In this document: piece after piece, positions 6,897 through 14,957 of the stretch
How the letters are laid out: every line of letters starts with the position of its first letter
Position numbering within the stretch: position 1 is the first letter of the stretch
Assembly: GCA_008638205.1 (NCBI GenBank)
Contig: VTPO01000010.1
Span: forward strand, 1 to 58,888
Reading direction: 5' to 3'
DNA: 58,888 nt
Source: Pelagibacteraceae bacterium
Lineage (GTDB): Bacteria; Pseudomonadota; Alphaproteobacteria; Pelagibacterales; Pelagibacteraceae
Position numbers and translations under genes: made by a program
The notes under the pieces: model-generated
The model's database searches: none
What the model saw: the letters and a program-made list of their open reading frames with translations, nothing else
Told to the model about the DNA's origin: nothing

Positions 6897-8285
6897 ATGA
6901 AAAAAACAAAAAAAAATTCTGTTTGGGGCACTAGAATGAAATCGGAAGTTTCTTCTGTTCTTCAGGCTGCCAATTCTTCTATCGAAATAGATAAAAGATT
7001 GTATCAAGAAGATATTCAAGGATCTATTGCACATTGCACCATGTTGGCAAAAAGAAAAATTATTGATGTAAAAAAATCTAAAAATATTATTGCAGGATTA
7101 AAAAAAATAGAACAGGAAATTAATAAGAAAAAATTTAAATTTGAAATAAAAAATGAAGATATTCATTTAAATATTGAAAAGAGACTGTTTGAAATCATAG
7201 GTTCGGATGCTGGCTTTCTACATACTGCCAGATCAAGAAATGATCAAGTTACTACCGATTTTAAATTATGGATTAAAAAATCCTCTTACGAAATAAAAAG
7301 TCTAATTCACTTGCTAATAAAAGATTTTGCAAATCTTGCTAATAAAAATATTGACGTTGTCATGCCAGGATTTACTCATTTAAAAAATGCTCAGCCTGTT
7401 CTGTTCTCTCATTATCTTCTAGCTTATGTTGAAATGTTTAAGAGAGATCATACTAAATTTCAAAATGTGATAGACAATTTAGATGAAAACCCATTAGGAT
7501 CCGGTGCTCTGGCTGGAACCTCATATAATATCGACAGAAACTTAACTACCAAGCTATTGGGATTTAAGTCTCCTACAAAAAATTCAATCGATTCCGTTTC
7601 TGATAGAGATTATGCTATAGAATTTTTATTTGTATCCAGCTTATGCGCCATGCATCTTTCTAGACTAGCTGAAGAAATTATTCTTTGGAATTCTGATTTA
7701 TTAAATTTTATCAAAATTAAAGATAGCTTACTGACAGGCTCTTCAATGATGCCTCAAAAAAAGAATCCAGATTCAGCAGAGTTAATCAGAGGGAAAACAG
7801 GCGGTATTTATGGAAACTTAAATGCTTTACTTATCACAATGAAGGGATTGCCGTTATCTTACTTCAAAGATATGCAAGAAGACAAGGTGGCTGTGTTTAA
7901 TACTTATGATAATTTAAAATTAAATCTCAAACTTGCGAGCCAATTGATAAAGGGCATCGTGCCCAACAAACAAAAGCTTTTTCATGCAGCACAAGATGGA
8001 TTCACTACCGCCACTGATTTTGCAGATTATTTAGTTAAAAAAGGAATTTCTTTTAGAGATGCATACAAAAAATCGGCTGAACTGGTTAATATAGCTGAAA
8101 AAAAAGGCCTTAGATTAGATCAATTAGATTTTAAAACTATAGCAAAAGTAGATAAATCAATTGAAAAAGATGTAATGAAAATTTTTGATATAAAAAATTC
8201 AATTGAAAAAAAAATTTCTTACGGTGGAACTGGAACTAAAAATGTTGTTAGTATGATAAAAAAAATTAAAAAAGAATTTAAATGA
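6897..8285 (+). CDS. argH: Argininosuccinate lyase ArgH
   Basis: The 462-residue cytoplasmic homotetramer cleaves argininosuccinate to arginine and fumarate, the last step of arginine synthesis. The N-terminal motif SVWGTRM, the region HTARSRNDQV (about 115) and the signature loop GSSMMPQKKNPD (about 281-292, with catalytic Ser) are all present. Its stop overlaps the start of a small lipoprotein gene (ATGA, 8282-8285), which precedes lysA, giving the conserved order argH-lptM-lysA. The fumarate released feeds the TCA cycle genes elsewhere in the window. Confidence 0.95.
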   Translation: MKKTKKNSVWGTRMKSEVSSVLQAANSSIEIDKRLYQEDIQGSIAHCTMLAKRKIIDVKKSKNIIAGLKKIEQEINKKKFKFEIKNEDIHLNIEKRLFEIIGSDAGFLHTARSRNDQVTTDFKLWIKKSSYEIKSLIHLLIKDFANLANKNIDVVMPGFTHLKNAQPVLFSHYLLAYVEMFKRDHTKFQNVIDNLDENPLGSGALAGTSYNIDRNLTTKLLGFKSPTKNSIDSVSDRDYAIEFLFVSSLCAMHLSRLAEEIILWNSDLLNFIKIKDSLLTGSSMMPQKKNPDSAELIRGKTGGIYGNLNALLITMKGLPLSYFKDMQEDKVAVFNTYDNLKLNLKLASQLIKGIVPNKQKLFHAAQDGFTTATDFADYLVKKGISFRDAYKKSAELVNIAEKKGLRLDQLDFKTIAKVDKSIEKDVMKIFDIKNSIEKKISYGGTGTKNVVSMIKKIKKEFK

Positions 8286-8407
8286 AAAAGTTATTGATCG
8301 TCATTATATCTAGTGTTGTTTTCTTTTCTTGTGGAAAAAAAGGACCTCCTGTATATGAGGAAAAAAAAACTACCTCTACTAATATAATTCAGAAATATTT
8401 TTCTTAA
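8282..8407 (+). CDS. lptM: LptM/YifL-type small lipoprotein
   Basis: This 41-residue gene runs from ATG at 8282 (overlapping the argH stop) to TAA at 8407. The product has a short signal peptide, a lipobox ending FFSC with Cys at residue 17, and the family hallmark CGKKGPP directly after it, then a short hydrophilic tail. This matches the small outer-membrane lipoprotein found between argH-type genes and lysA in many proteobacteria; the E. coli member (YifL, now LptM) assists LptD assembly. Position plus motif make the call firm despite the length; the function here is by family. Confidence 0.85.
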   Translation: MKKLLIVIISSVVFFSCGKKGPPVYEEKKTTSTNIIQKYFS

Positions 8408-8410
8408 ACA

Positions 8411-9646
8411 ATGAATTTAATAAAATACAGAGGCAATGATCTCTATTTTGAGAATGTCTCCGTCCAAAAAATTGCCAATAAAAATATAACACCCTTTTAC
8501 CTCTATTCTTTTGAGCAATTAGAATATAATTTTAATTTTTTTCACAAGTCTTTTAAGTCTATTAATCCACTTATCTGCTTTGCCGTTAAATCAAATACCA
8601 ATTTAGTTTTCTTGAAAAAACTAAAAAAACTTGGGTCTGGAGCGGATGTGGTATCTATTGGAGAGCTACAACTTGCTCTAAAAGCTGGAATCAATGCACG
8701 AAAAATAGTTTTTTCAGGAGTTGGAAAAACAACAGAAGAACTGTCCTACGCAGTATCTAAAAAAATTTTACTAATAAATACAGAATCTGAAAATGAGATT
8801 AATGAAATTATTAAAATTGCCAAATCAAAGAAAAAAATAGTTACAATTGGTATCAGATTAAATCCAAACATTTCAGCAAAAACTAATAAAAAAATATCTA
8901 CTGGTAAAAAAAGTGATAAATTTGGAATTAGCCTTGATAAGTGTTTTAAGATTCTTAAAAAAAATAGCAATAATAAGAATATTAAGATTGAAGGGTTAAG
9001 TGTTCACATTGGAAGCCAAATTAAAGAGTTAGTTCCTTTTAAAAAAACCTTAAATGTTATGCATAAATTTCTTTTGAAATTAAGAAATGAAGGAATTTTA
9101 ATTTCATATTTGGACTTAGGTGGTGGCATGGGAATACCTTATTCAACATCAGAAACAGAATTTGATCTAAAAAAATATGCTAATCTTGTTCATGCATTTA
9201 ACAAAAATCATAAATGTAAAATTATATTTGAACCAGGAAGATATATGTCTGCCAATACAGCTCTTTTAGTTTCTAAAGTAACCTATATTAAAGAAATTCA
9301 AGATAGAAATTTTGTAATACTAGATGCGGCAATGAATGATTTAATGAGACCGGCATTGTATGGTGCAAAACATGATATTTTGCCCATCCAAAAAGATAAG
9401 AAAAAATTCAATAGAAAAATAGAATTTGTGGGCCCTATATGTGAAAGCACTGATAAATTTATTACTTACAATAACTACCCCAGGCTAAAAGAAGGTGGAT
9501 ATGTTTGTTTCACAAATGTTGGAGCTTATGGAAGATCTCTTTCATCTAACTACAACGTAAGACCATTAGCAGCAGAGATAGCTATTAATAAAAAATCCTA
9601 CACTGTTATAAGACCTAGACAAAAGCTAAAAGATCTTATCAAATAA
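8411..9646 (+). CDS. lysA: Diaminopimelate decarboxylase LysA
   Basis: The 411-residue PLP-dependent fold-III enzyme converts meso-diaminopimelate to lysine. The PLP lysine lies in CFAVKSN (K60). The glycine loop (LDLGGGMGIPY, about 236-246), FEPGRY, and the substrate motif CESTDKF plus GAYGRSLSSNYN near the C-terminus are intact. The start 3 bp after lptM supports one transcript argH-lptM-lysA. The substrate is supplied through DapF, encoded at 51251-52063. Confidence 0.95.
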   Translation: MNLIKYRGNDLYFENVSVQKIANKNITPFYLYSFEQLEYNFNFFHKSFKSINPLICFAVKSNTNLVFLKKLKKLGSGADVVSIGELQLALKAGINARKIVFSGVGKTTEELSYAVSKKILLINTESENEINEIIKIAKSKKKIVTIGIRLNPNISAKTNKKISTGKKSDKFGISLDKCFKILKKNSNNKNIKIEGLSVHIGSQIKELVPFKKTLNVMHKFLLKLRNEGILISYLDLGGGMGIPYSTSETEFDLKKYANLVHAFNKNHKCKIIFEPGRYMSANTALLVSKVTYIKEIQDRNFVILDAAMNDLMRPALYGAKHDILPIQKDKKKFNRKIEFVGPICESTDKFITYNNYPRLKEGGYVCFTNVGAYGRSLSSNYNVRPLAAEIAINKKSYTVIRPRQKLKDLIK

Positions 9647-9653
9647 AGACATT

Positions 9654-10346
9654 GTGAATTTTTTACGCTCTTTAGTATTCAATTTTTTTACTTACGTGGG
9701 AATAGCCATTGCTTGTATTGTATCCCTTCCCACTCTTCTTCTTCCGAGAAAAAAATTTTTGAGTAAGATTTCTTATTTCTTAGGATATTACTTAATTTTT
9801 TTAACTAAATATATATTGGAAACCCAAATAGAATTTGTTGGAATGGAAAAAATACCGAAAGATAAAAAATTTTTTATAGCTTCGGCTCACCAATCGATGC
9901 TTGAAACTTTTTTATATAATTTCTTAGTGCCAGATTGTACTTTTGTAATTAAAAAAGAATTACTTTCGATACCTTTGTATGGGCTGTATTTAAAAAAATT
10001 AGAATATATCTCAATCGATCGAGGAAAAACCACTAAGGATAATGTTAGTTCTTTTGGTCAAATTTTTGATCGAATTCAAGAAAGTAACCGAACATTAATT
10101 ATTTTTCCACAAGGGACCAGAGTCCATCCAGAGGAGCAACCTATGTTAAAAAAGGGGGCTAGCCGCATTTATCAAGGTCTAAATATTAGCTGTATTCCCG
10201 TCAAATTAAATACAGGATCTGTTTGGCCTCGCAATAGTTTTTATAAATATCCTGGAAAAATTATATTTGAGTTTAAAGATTCTATAGAGCCAGGATTGGA
10301 TAGTGCTACTTTTACAAAAGAATTAGAAAGAAAAATTTACAACTAA
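9654..10346 (+). CDS. plsC: 1-acyl-sn-glycerol-3-phosphate acyltransferase (PlsC-like)
   Basis: The 230-residue protein has an N-terminal membrane segment at about 8-30 and a second hydrophobic segment at about 40-54. The acyltransferase box is HQSMLE (H79...E84, a variant of H-x4-D) and the glycerol-phosphate box is FPQGTR (151-156). It adds the second acyl chain to lysophosphatidic acid in phospholipid synthesis. The start codon is GTG at 9654, 7 bp after lysA. Its stop overlaps that of the convergent tyrA-like gene by 4 bp. Other acyl-acceptor specificities within the family cannot be excluded. Confidence 0.85.
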   Translation: MNFLRSLVFNFFTYVGIAIACIVSLPTLLLPRKKFLSKISYFLGYYLIFLTKYILETQIEFVGMEKIPKDKKFFIASAHQSMLETFLYNFLVPDCTFVIKKELLSIPLYGLYLKKLEYISIDRGKTTKDNVSSFGQIFDRIQESNRTLIIFPQGTRVHPEEQPMLKKGASRIYQGLNISCIPVKLNTGSVWPRNSFYKYPGKIIFEFKDSIEPGLDSATFTKELERKIYN

Positions 10347-11245
10347 TTTTTTCTTCCAAAATTAGAAGCTTTTGTATCCTGTCCTGCCTTAACTACTTTT
10401 GCTCTAATGCTTCTAGTTTTCTGAAAAAAATTAAATAATTTTTTTTTATTGTTATTTTGGATAGCTGTTTCCAAGTGCTTGAGATCTTTGCTAAATCTTT
10501 TCAGCATAAATAAAATTTGTTTTTTGTTCCCTATCATTATGTCTCTCCACATAGTTGGGTCTGAAGAAGCTATCCTGGTAAAATCTCTAAATCCACTTGC
10601 ACTAAATTTAATAACCTCGGACTTAATCTTGGCCTCTAACTTAGATGCGGTTCCTACAATATTGTAAGCAATTAGATGAGGGATATGACTAGTGATAGCC
10701 ATAATATTATCGTGACTTCGAGCATTCATTGAAGTTACTTTGCTGCCAAATTTGGTCCATAATTGTTCAATTTTTTTTTGATCTTTCTTTTTGCTGAACT
10801 TGCAAGGAGTAGTGATAAACCACCTGTTCTTAAATAAGTTTAAAAAACCTGATTTCGGACCACTCTCTTCAGTGCCGGCAATGGGGTGTCCTGGAATAAA
10901 GCTAGATTTTTTATTTAAAATTTTTTCTGATAATTTAATTATATTTGATTTTGAAGATCCCACATCTGTAATGATTGCACTGATAGGTGCGTGATCACGA
11001 ATAGTTTTAAAAATTGGCTCGTAGGCGCTAAGGGGCGTACAAATAAAAATAATATCCGTGTCTTTACAACATGCTTTTAAATTAGAGGATATTTCATTTG
11101 CTAATTTAAGGAACTTTATATCCCTAAGTGCTTTAGAAGAAACATCACAAACGCTAATATTTTTAGCTAATTTTTTTTTTTTAATTTCTCTTGCTATAGA
11201 GGATCCAATCAAGCCACACCCAACGATGGTTATTTTATTAAACAT
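10343..11245 (-). CDS. tyrA: Prephenate/arogenate dehydrogenase
   Basis: The protein has 300 residues. The NAD(P)-binding Rossmann motif is GCGLIGSS (residues 9-16), and the prephenate-dehydrogenase signatures GHPIAGTEESGP (about 119-130) and a SHIPHL motif follow. It oxidatively decarboxylates prephenate or arogenate on the way to tyrosine. It overlaps the upstream hisC by one base (TAATG), so the two are translationally coupled. Because HisC-type aminotransferases can also act on aromatic keto acids, the pair could together supply Tyr and Phe. Confidence 0.9.
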   Translation of the reverse strand: MFNKITIVGCGLIGSSIAREIKKKKLAKNISVCDVSSKALRDIKFLKLANEISSNLKACCKDTDIIFICTPLSAYEPIFKTIRDHAPISAIITDVGSSKSNIIKLSEKILNKKSSFIPGHPIAGTEESGPKSGFLNLFKNRWFITTPCKFSKKKDQKKIEQLWTKFGSKVTSMNARSHDNIMAITSHIPHLIAYNIVGTASKLEAKIKSEVIKFSASGFRDFTRIASSDPTMWRDIMIGNKKQILFMLKRFSKDLKHLETAIQNNNKKKLFNFFQKTRSIRAKVVKAGQDTKASNFGRKN

Positions 11246-12318
11246 TAAAAAATCCTATCCAACAGCTTAATAAACAGCCTGCACTCTTGCGCATTTCCAA
11301 CTGTTACTCTTAAGCTATTTTTAATTTTGTAGTTATTCATTTTTCTTAAAATAATTTTTGATTGAGCAAATTTTTTAAAAACATTATTAGCATCACAAGA
11401 TTTGTCAAATTGCATTAGAAAAAAATTAGCAGAAGGGAAATTACATTTTATTTTTTTTTCTTTTAATTTTTTATATATTTGTAAACTCCAAATATTGTTA
11501 TGTTTTATATTTTTTTTAATCCACTTGGTGTCTTTCAACGCAGCCACACCTGCTGCCTCAGCTCCTGCTGTTACGTTAAAGGGAGGCTTTACATTCATTA
11601 AAGAAGAAATAACATCTTTAGATGCGTACCCCCACCCTAAACGTAAGCTGGCTAATCCATAAATTTTTGAAAAAGTTCTCGTCACTAAAACATTTTTACT
11701 ATTTTTAAAAAGCTCTAGTCCTGATGTATAATCTTTAGTTTGCATATATTCACAGTAAGCATCATCTATTAACAACAAAACTCGAGAAGGGAGCTTGTTG
11801 CGAAGAGTTTTTAGTTCCGACTTGTTTAAATATGTTCCTGTTGGATTGTTAGGGTTGGCTAAAAAAACAATTTTCGTTTTTTTAGTAACACACTTTAAAA
11901 TTGCATATATGTCCGTTTTAAAATTTTTTTCCTTTGCAGCTACAACTTTGGCTCCATTGATTTGAGAATAAATTCTATACATTAGGAAACTAAATTGAGG
12001 AACAATTACTTCATCTTTTTTTTCTAGAAAAGCTTGGCATGCAAAACTTATAATCTCATCTGACCCACACCCCACAATTATTCTATCTTGGTTAAGTTTA
12101 AATTTGCTGGCAATTGTTTTTTTTAACAAACTGCTGTTTGAATCTGGGTACTTGGAAATTTTATTTTTTGTTTTGATAAAAGCTTGCAATGCTAAAGAAG
12201 AACAGCCCAGAGCAGACTCATTAGAAGATAGCTTGATTGACTTGGTCACTCCAGGTATTTTGGAAAGTCCACCTTCATATCTCTGAGTTGTTATTTTTTT
12301 TGCTTTAGGAAAGTTCAT
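11245..12318 (-). CDS. hisC: Histidinol-phosphate / aromatic aminotransferase HisC
   Basis: This 357-residue fold-type-I PLP aminotransferase converts imidazole-acetol phosphate to histidinol phosphate. Visible residues are the ANPNNPTGT motif (N155-N158), D185 for the pyridine nitrogen, and Schiff-base lysine K218 in TFSKIYGLASLRLGW. The class II substrate-binding C-terminal part is complete. It shares an operon with tyrA rather than with other his genes, so aromatic-amino-acid transamination is a likely second or main role. A TTGATA/TATGAA promoter lies upstream, divergent from metX. Confidence 0.87.
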   Translation of the reverse strand: MNFPKAKKITTQRYEGGLSKIPGVTKSIKLSSNESALGCSSLALQAFIKTKNKISKYPDSNSSLLKKTIASKFKLNQDRIIVGCGSDEIISFACQAFLEKKDEVIVPQFSFLMYRIYSQINGAKVVAAKEKNFKTDIYAILKCVTKKTKIVFLANPNNPTGTYLNKSELKTLRNKLPSRVLLLIDDAYCEYMQTKDYTSGLELFKNSKNVLVTRTFSKIYGLASLRLGWGYASKDVISSLMNVKPPFNVTAGAEAAGVAALKDTKWIKKNIKHNNIWSLQIYKKLKEKKIKCNFPSANFFLMQFDKSCDANNVFKKFAQSKIILRKMNNYKIKNSLRVTVGNAQECRLFIKLLDRIF

Positions 12319-12341
12319 TTCAAAATAATTAGTTAATTTTC

Positions 12342-12370
12342 TTCATACAATATGTATTACTGTTTATCAA
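12342..12370 (-). promoter_or_regulatory. Promoter of hisC-tyrA
   Basis: On the minus strand TTGATA (12365-12370) and TATGAA (12342-12347) are separated by 17 nt. The predicted start is about 16 nt upstream of the hisC ATG at 12318. Both boxes match consensus at 4-5 of 6 positions. The promoter lies back to back with that of metX. Confidence 0.5.
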
Positions 12371-12385
12371 AAAATCATTGATTGT

Positions 12386-12414
12386 TTGACAATAAATTTG
12401 CCTTTTAGTACAAC
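12386..12414 (+). promoter_or_regulatory. Sigma70-type promoter of metX-metW
   Basis: A perfect -35, TTGACA (12386-12391), is spaced by 17 nt from TACAAC (12409-12414). The predicted transcript start, about 12420, coincides with the first paired base of the riboswitch. The same TTG could be read as a start codon of a longer metX frame, but it is better explained as the -35. Confidence 0.65.
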
Positions 12415-12417
12415 TTC

Positions 12418-12460
12418 ATTCGCTGATTTAACCGAATTGCGAGCCAAACTGCTAAAGAGG
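12418..12460 (+). promoter_or_regulatory. SAM-II-type (SAM-II/SAM-V core) riboswitch controlling metX
   Basis: The block CTGATTTAACCG followed by ATTGC (12423-12440) and then GCTAAAGAGG (12451-12460) reproduces the conserved core of SAM-II riboswitches, which bind S-adenosylmethionine in an H-type pseudoknot. P1 can form from TT-GCT (12419-12424) and AGC-AA (12442-12447) with one C-C mismatch, closing a 17-nt loop. The 3' element contains AGAGG, a Shine-Dalgarno that ligand binding would hide. SAM-II elements sit before metX/metA in alphaproteobacteria, and this one lies 15 nt before the metX ATG. The segment between P1 and GCTAAA is only about 3 nt, shorter than in the Sargasso Sea sequence I remember, so a SAM-V or variant form is possible. 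Confidence 0.78.
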
Positions 12461-12475
12461 AAAGCCATTAATAAA

Positions 12476-13624
12476 ATGGTTTTATTTGAAATGAATTTAA
12501 ATTTTAACAATATTAAAAAAATTACCCTTGATAAAACCCTAGCATTAGACTGCGGTGTAGAATTGAATGGGTTCGATATTGCCTATGAAACTTACGGGAC
12601 TCTCAATGAAAACAAGAGTAATGCAATTCTTGTATTCCATGCTCTCTCGGGTGATCAATTTGCAACAGAAACAAATACTGTAACTGGCAAAGATGGTTGG
12701 TGGAGTTATGCAATTGGTAAAGGGAAAGCTGTAGATACTAATAAATATTTTGTGATATGTGCAAATGTTTTGGGCGGATGTATGGGAAGTACTGGTCCAA
12801 AAGAAATTGATCCCTCCACAGGCAAACCTTATGGATTAAATTTTCCAGTAGTTACCATTAAAGATATGGTTTCTGCTCAAGTTCATTTACTTGACTACTT
12901 GGGTATCAAGAAAACTTTATCTGTCATTGGCGGTTCCATGGGTGGAATGCAAGCATTGCAGTTTTGTACTCTTTTTCCAGAACGTACGTTCTCATCAATT
13001 CCTATTGCATGTGCAGCAAGTCATTCTGCTCAAAATATTGCATTTAATGAGCTAGCCAGACAAGCTATTATGGCTGACCAAGAGTGGGATGGTGGAAACT
13101 ACTTAACTTCAGGAAAAATACCCAGAAAAGGATTAGCGATTGCTAGAATGGCTGGACACATTAGCTATTTATCAGAGCAAGGATTGCAGAATAAATTTGG
13201 AAGAAAACTTCAAGAAAAAAGTGATCTCAAGTTTTCTTTTGATGCTGATTTTGAAGTAGAAAGTTATTTAAAATATCAAGGATATTCTTTTGTCGATAGG
13301 TTTGATGCAAATTCTTACATGTATATCACAAGAGCTATGGATTACTTTGATTTATATAAAGCAAATAATGGAAATCTATCCAGTGCATTTAAAAATTCAA
13401 AAATTAAATACTGTATTGTTTCATTTTCAACCGATTGGCTCTACCCTACTTCTGAGAGCAAAAAAATTGTCATTGCCTTAAATGCAATTGGAGCAGAAGT
13501 TAGTTTTGTAGAAATTGTTACCAATAATGGTCATGACTCTTTCTTAGTCAATGAACCAGCTTTCTTCAATACCTTAAGGGGTTTTGTAGATTCTGCATAT
13601 GAGGATTTTAAAAATGAAATTTGA
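12476..13624 (+). CDS. metX: Homoserine O-acetyltransferase MetX
   Basis: This 382-residue alpha/beta-hydrolase acylates homoserine with acetyl-CoA (or succinyl-CoA in some members), the first committed step of methionine synthesis. The nucleophile is in GGSMGG (S154), the acid is D320 in STDWLYP and the base H353 in NNGHDS. The conserved opening LDCGVEL...YETYG begins at about residue 24. I start at ATG 12476. An earlier TTG at 12386 would translate the promoter and riboswitch. The Shine-Dalgarno AGAGG ends 15 nt upstream, which is long; an in-frame ATT at 12467 would be better spaced but is a rare start. metW overlaps its 3' end. Confidence 0.92.
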   Translation: MVLFEMNLNFNNIKKITLDKTLALDCGVELNGFDIAYETYGTLNENKSNAILVFHALSGDQFATETNTVTGKDGWWSYAIGKGKAVDTNKYFVICANVLGGCMGSTGPKEIDPSTGKPYGLNFPVVTIKDMVSAQVHLLDYLGIKKTLSVIGGSMGGMQALQFCTLFPERTFSSIPIACAASHSAQNIAFNELARQAIMADQEWDGGNYLTSGKIPRKGLAIARMAGHISYLSEQGLQNKFGRKLQEKSDLKFSFDADFEVESYLKYQGYSFVDRFDANSYMYITRAMDYFDLYKANNGNLSSAFKNSKIKYCIVSFSTDWLYPTSESKKIVIALNAIGAEVSFVEIVTNNGHDSFLVNEPAFFNTLRGFVDSAYEDFKNEI

Positions 13625-14213
13625 AGATGATATTTTATCTGGATTAATAGATATTAACTCTAGAGTTCTTGATGTGGGATGTGGTGATGGAAGTTTATTG
13701 CTTCATCTTAAAAAAAATAAACGTGTAGATGGAAGAGGTTTGGAAATTGATCAAAAATTAGTTCAAGAAAGTGTAGCCAAAGGTCTTGCGGTTATAGAGG
13801 GTGATGCGGAAAAAGATTTAGTTGACTATCCTAGTAATTCATTTGATTTTGCAATCTTAAATCAATCTCTGCAGCAATTTTACGATCCCAGGAAAGTTGT
13901 TAATGAACTTTTGAGAATAGCAAAAAGTGCTATTATCACCATTCCTAATTTCGGATATTGGAAAGTTAGATTAAGCTTGCTATTGAAAGGAACTATGCCA
14001 GTTACTGAAAATCTTCCTAATTTTTGGTACAATACTCCAAACTTGCACATGTGTACTATCAAGGATTTTCACAATTTATGCGAATTGGACAATATCAATA
14101 TAATAAAATCCATTTCGGTCTCCTCTGGTAAAATTGGGAACATTCAAAAAAGCAATTTAGAAATAAAAAATTTAACTTCTGAAATTGGAATTTTTTTAGT
14201 AAGAAAGAGTTAA
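13614..14213 (+). CDS. metW: Methionine biosynthesis protein MetW
   Basis: A 199-residue SAM-methyltransferase-fold protein that is coupled to MetX in alpha- and betaproteobacteria and needed for full MetX activity in some of them. The SAM-binding motif VLDVGCGDGSLL is at 18-29, and AILNQSLQQFYDP and VPNFGYWKVR-type motifs (here IPNFGYWKVR) are typical of MetW. The ATG at 13614 overlaps the metX stop by 11 bp; a start at 13599 is possible but adds only five residues. Both genes would share control by the SAM-sensing leader. Its stop lies 1 bp from that of the convergent methyltransferase gene. Confidence 0.92.
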   Translation: MKFEDDILSGLIDINSRVLDVGCGDGSLLLHLKKNKRVDGRGLEIDQKLVQESVAKGLAVIEGDAEKDLVDYPSNSFDFAILNQSLQQFYDPRKVVNELLRIAKSAIITIPNFGYWKVRLSLLLKGTMPVTENLPNFWYNTPNLHMCTIKDFHNLCELDNINIIKSISVSSGKIGNIQKSNLEIKNLTSEIGIFLVRKS

Positions 14214-14214
14214 G

Positions 14215-14928
14215 CTAAACCTGTTCAGCACTGCTTCTTTTTTTAATAAATGAAAATTTTTTTGGCTCAGAGTTTGCATAAATTCTTTTTGTGGCAACGC
14301 ATAAATAGAATCCATTAAAAAATCTCCAAAAGTAAGAGCCTATTTTTTCTAAAAAAAATCTATTATTTAAAAGCAATTTGCTATTCCAGCTTGGAAAATA
14401 AACCAACCGATCGGCAGATTGCACTTCAAAAAAATTGTCTTCTAAAATACGAACAATTTGGTTTTTAGAAAAACCAAACCCTGATGAAAAAGGACTTTTA
14501 GATGAAAAGCTCCATGAAGATTTTTTATTGGGAAGTATAATGTAAATTTTTCCTTCTGGTGCAAGAACTCTCCACAATTCTCTTAAGGTTTTTTTTAAGT
14601 TTTCTGAATGTTCCAAGCAATGAATACAGATAATATGATTTAAAAAAAGATCTTCAATGGGTAGCTGTTCCTCATCTAATAACACATTAGACAGCCTTTC
14701 ATTTATAATATTTTTTTTAATTCCTATTCGTTGAGAAAAAAAATTAAATATAGATACTTTTTTTTTAGGCAAAAGAGATAGGTAGGGCTCTCCAAAACCA
14801 AAACATCCTAGCTTTTCTCCATCGTGCAAATAGATGTATTTTTTTAATTTGGAATAAATTCTATCTTGAACGGCCTTGCCTAATTCGGACTGATAAAATT
14901 TTTCTAGTTTAATAATATCTTGATACAT
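14215..14928 (-). CDS. SAM-dependent methyltransferase-like protein, substrate unknown
   Basis: The protein has 237 residues with a class I methyltransferase pattern. A glycine loop, LGCFGFGEPYL, is at about 40-50, and a central IICIHCLEHSENLKKTLRELWRVL-type helix follows (long run abbreviated by its ends, about 97-120). A PEGKIYIILPN strand is also visible. The first motif is degenerate compared with the usual D-x-G-x-G. Proteins of this type commonly lie divergent to gloB in alphaproteobacteria, as here (29-bp gap). No substrate can be assigned, and it converges on metW. Confidence 0.7.
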   Translation of the reverse strand: MYQDIIKLEKFYQSELGKAVQDRIYSKLKKYIYLHDGEKLGCFGFGEPYLSLLPKKKVSIFNFFSQRIGIKKNIINERLSNVLLDEEQLPIEDLFLNHIICIHCLEHSENLKKTLRELWRVLAPEGKIYIILPNKKSSWSFSSKSPFSSGFGFSKNQIVRILEDNFFEVQSADRLVYFPSWNSKLLLNNRFFLEKIGSYFWRFFNGFYLCVATKRIYANSEPKKFSFIKKRSSAEQV

Positions 14929-14937
14929 TGGGTCTTA

Positions 14938-14943
14938 TATAAT
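14938..14943 (+). promoter_or_regulatory. -10 element of gloB
   Basis: A perfect TATAAT ends 14 nt before the gloB ATG (14958), within a 29-bp divergent gap. No convincing -35 is visible at 16-18 nt, so strength is uncertain. The transcript would have a leader of roughly 8 nt without a Shine-Dalgarno. Confidence 0.4.
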
Positions 14944-14957
14944 ACAAAAAAAACTTA

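Noticed and set aside
6873-7034. N-terminal extension of the TlpA-like protein
   Set aside because: It overlaps argH on the other strand and precedes a normal signal sequence that starts at 6872.
12386-12475. N-terminal extension of MetX from a TTG at 12386
   Set aside because: The TTG is part of a perfect TTGACA box and the extension would translate the riboswitch; MetX homology begins after 12476.
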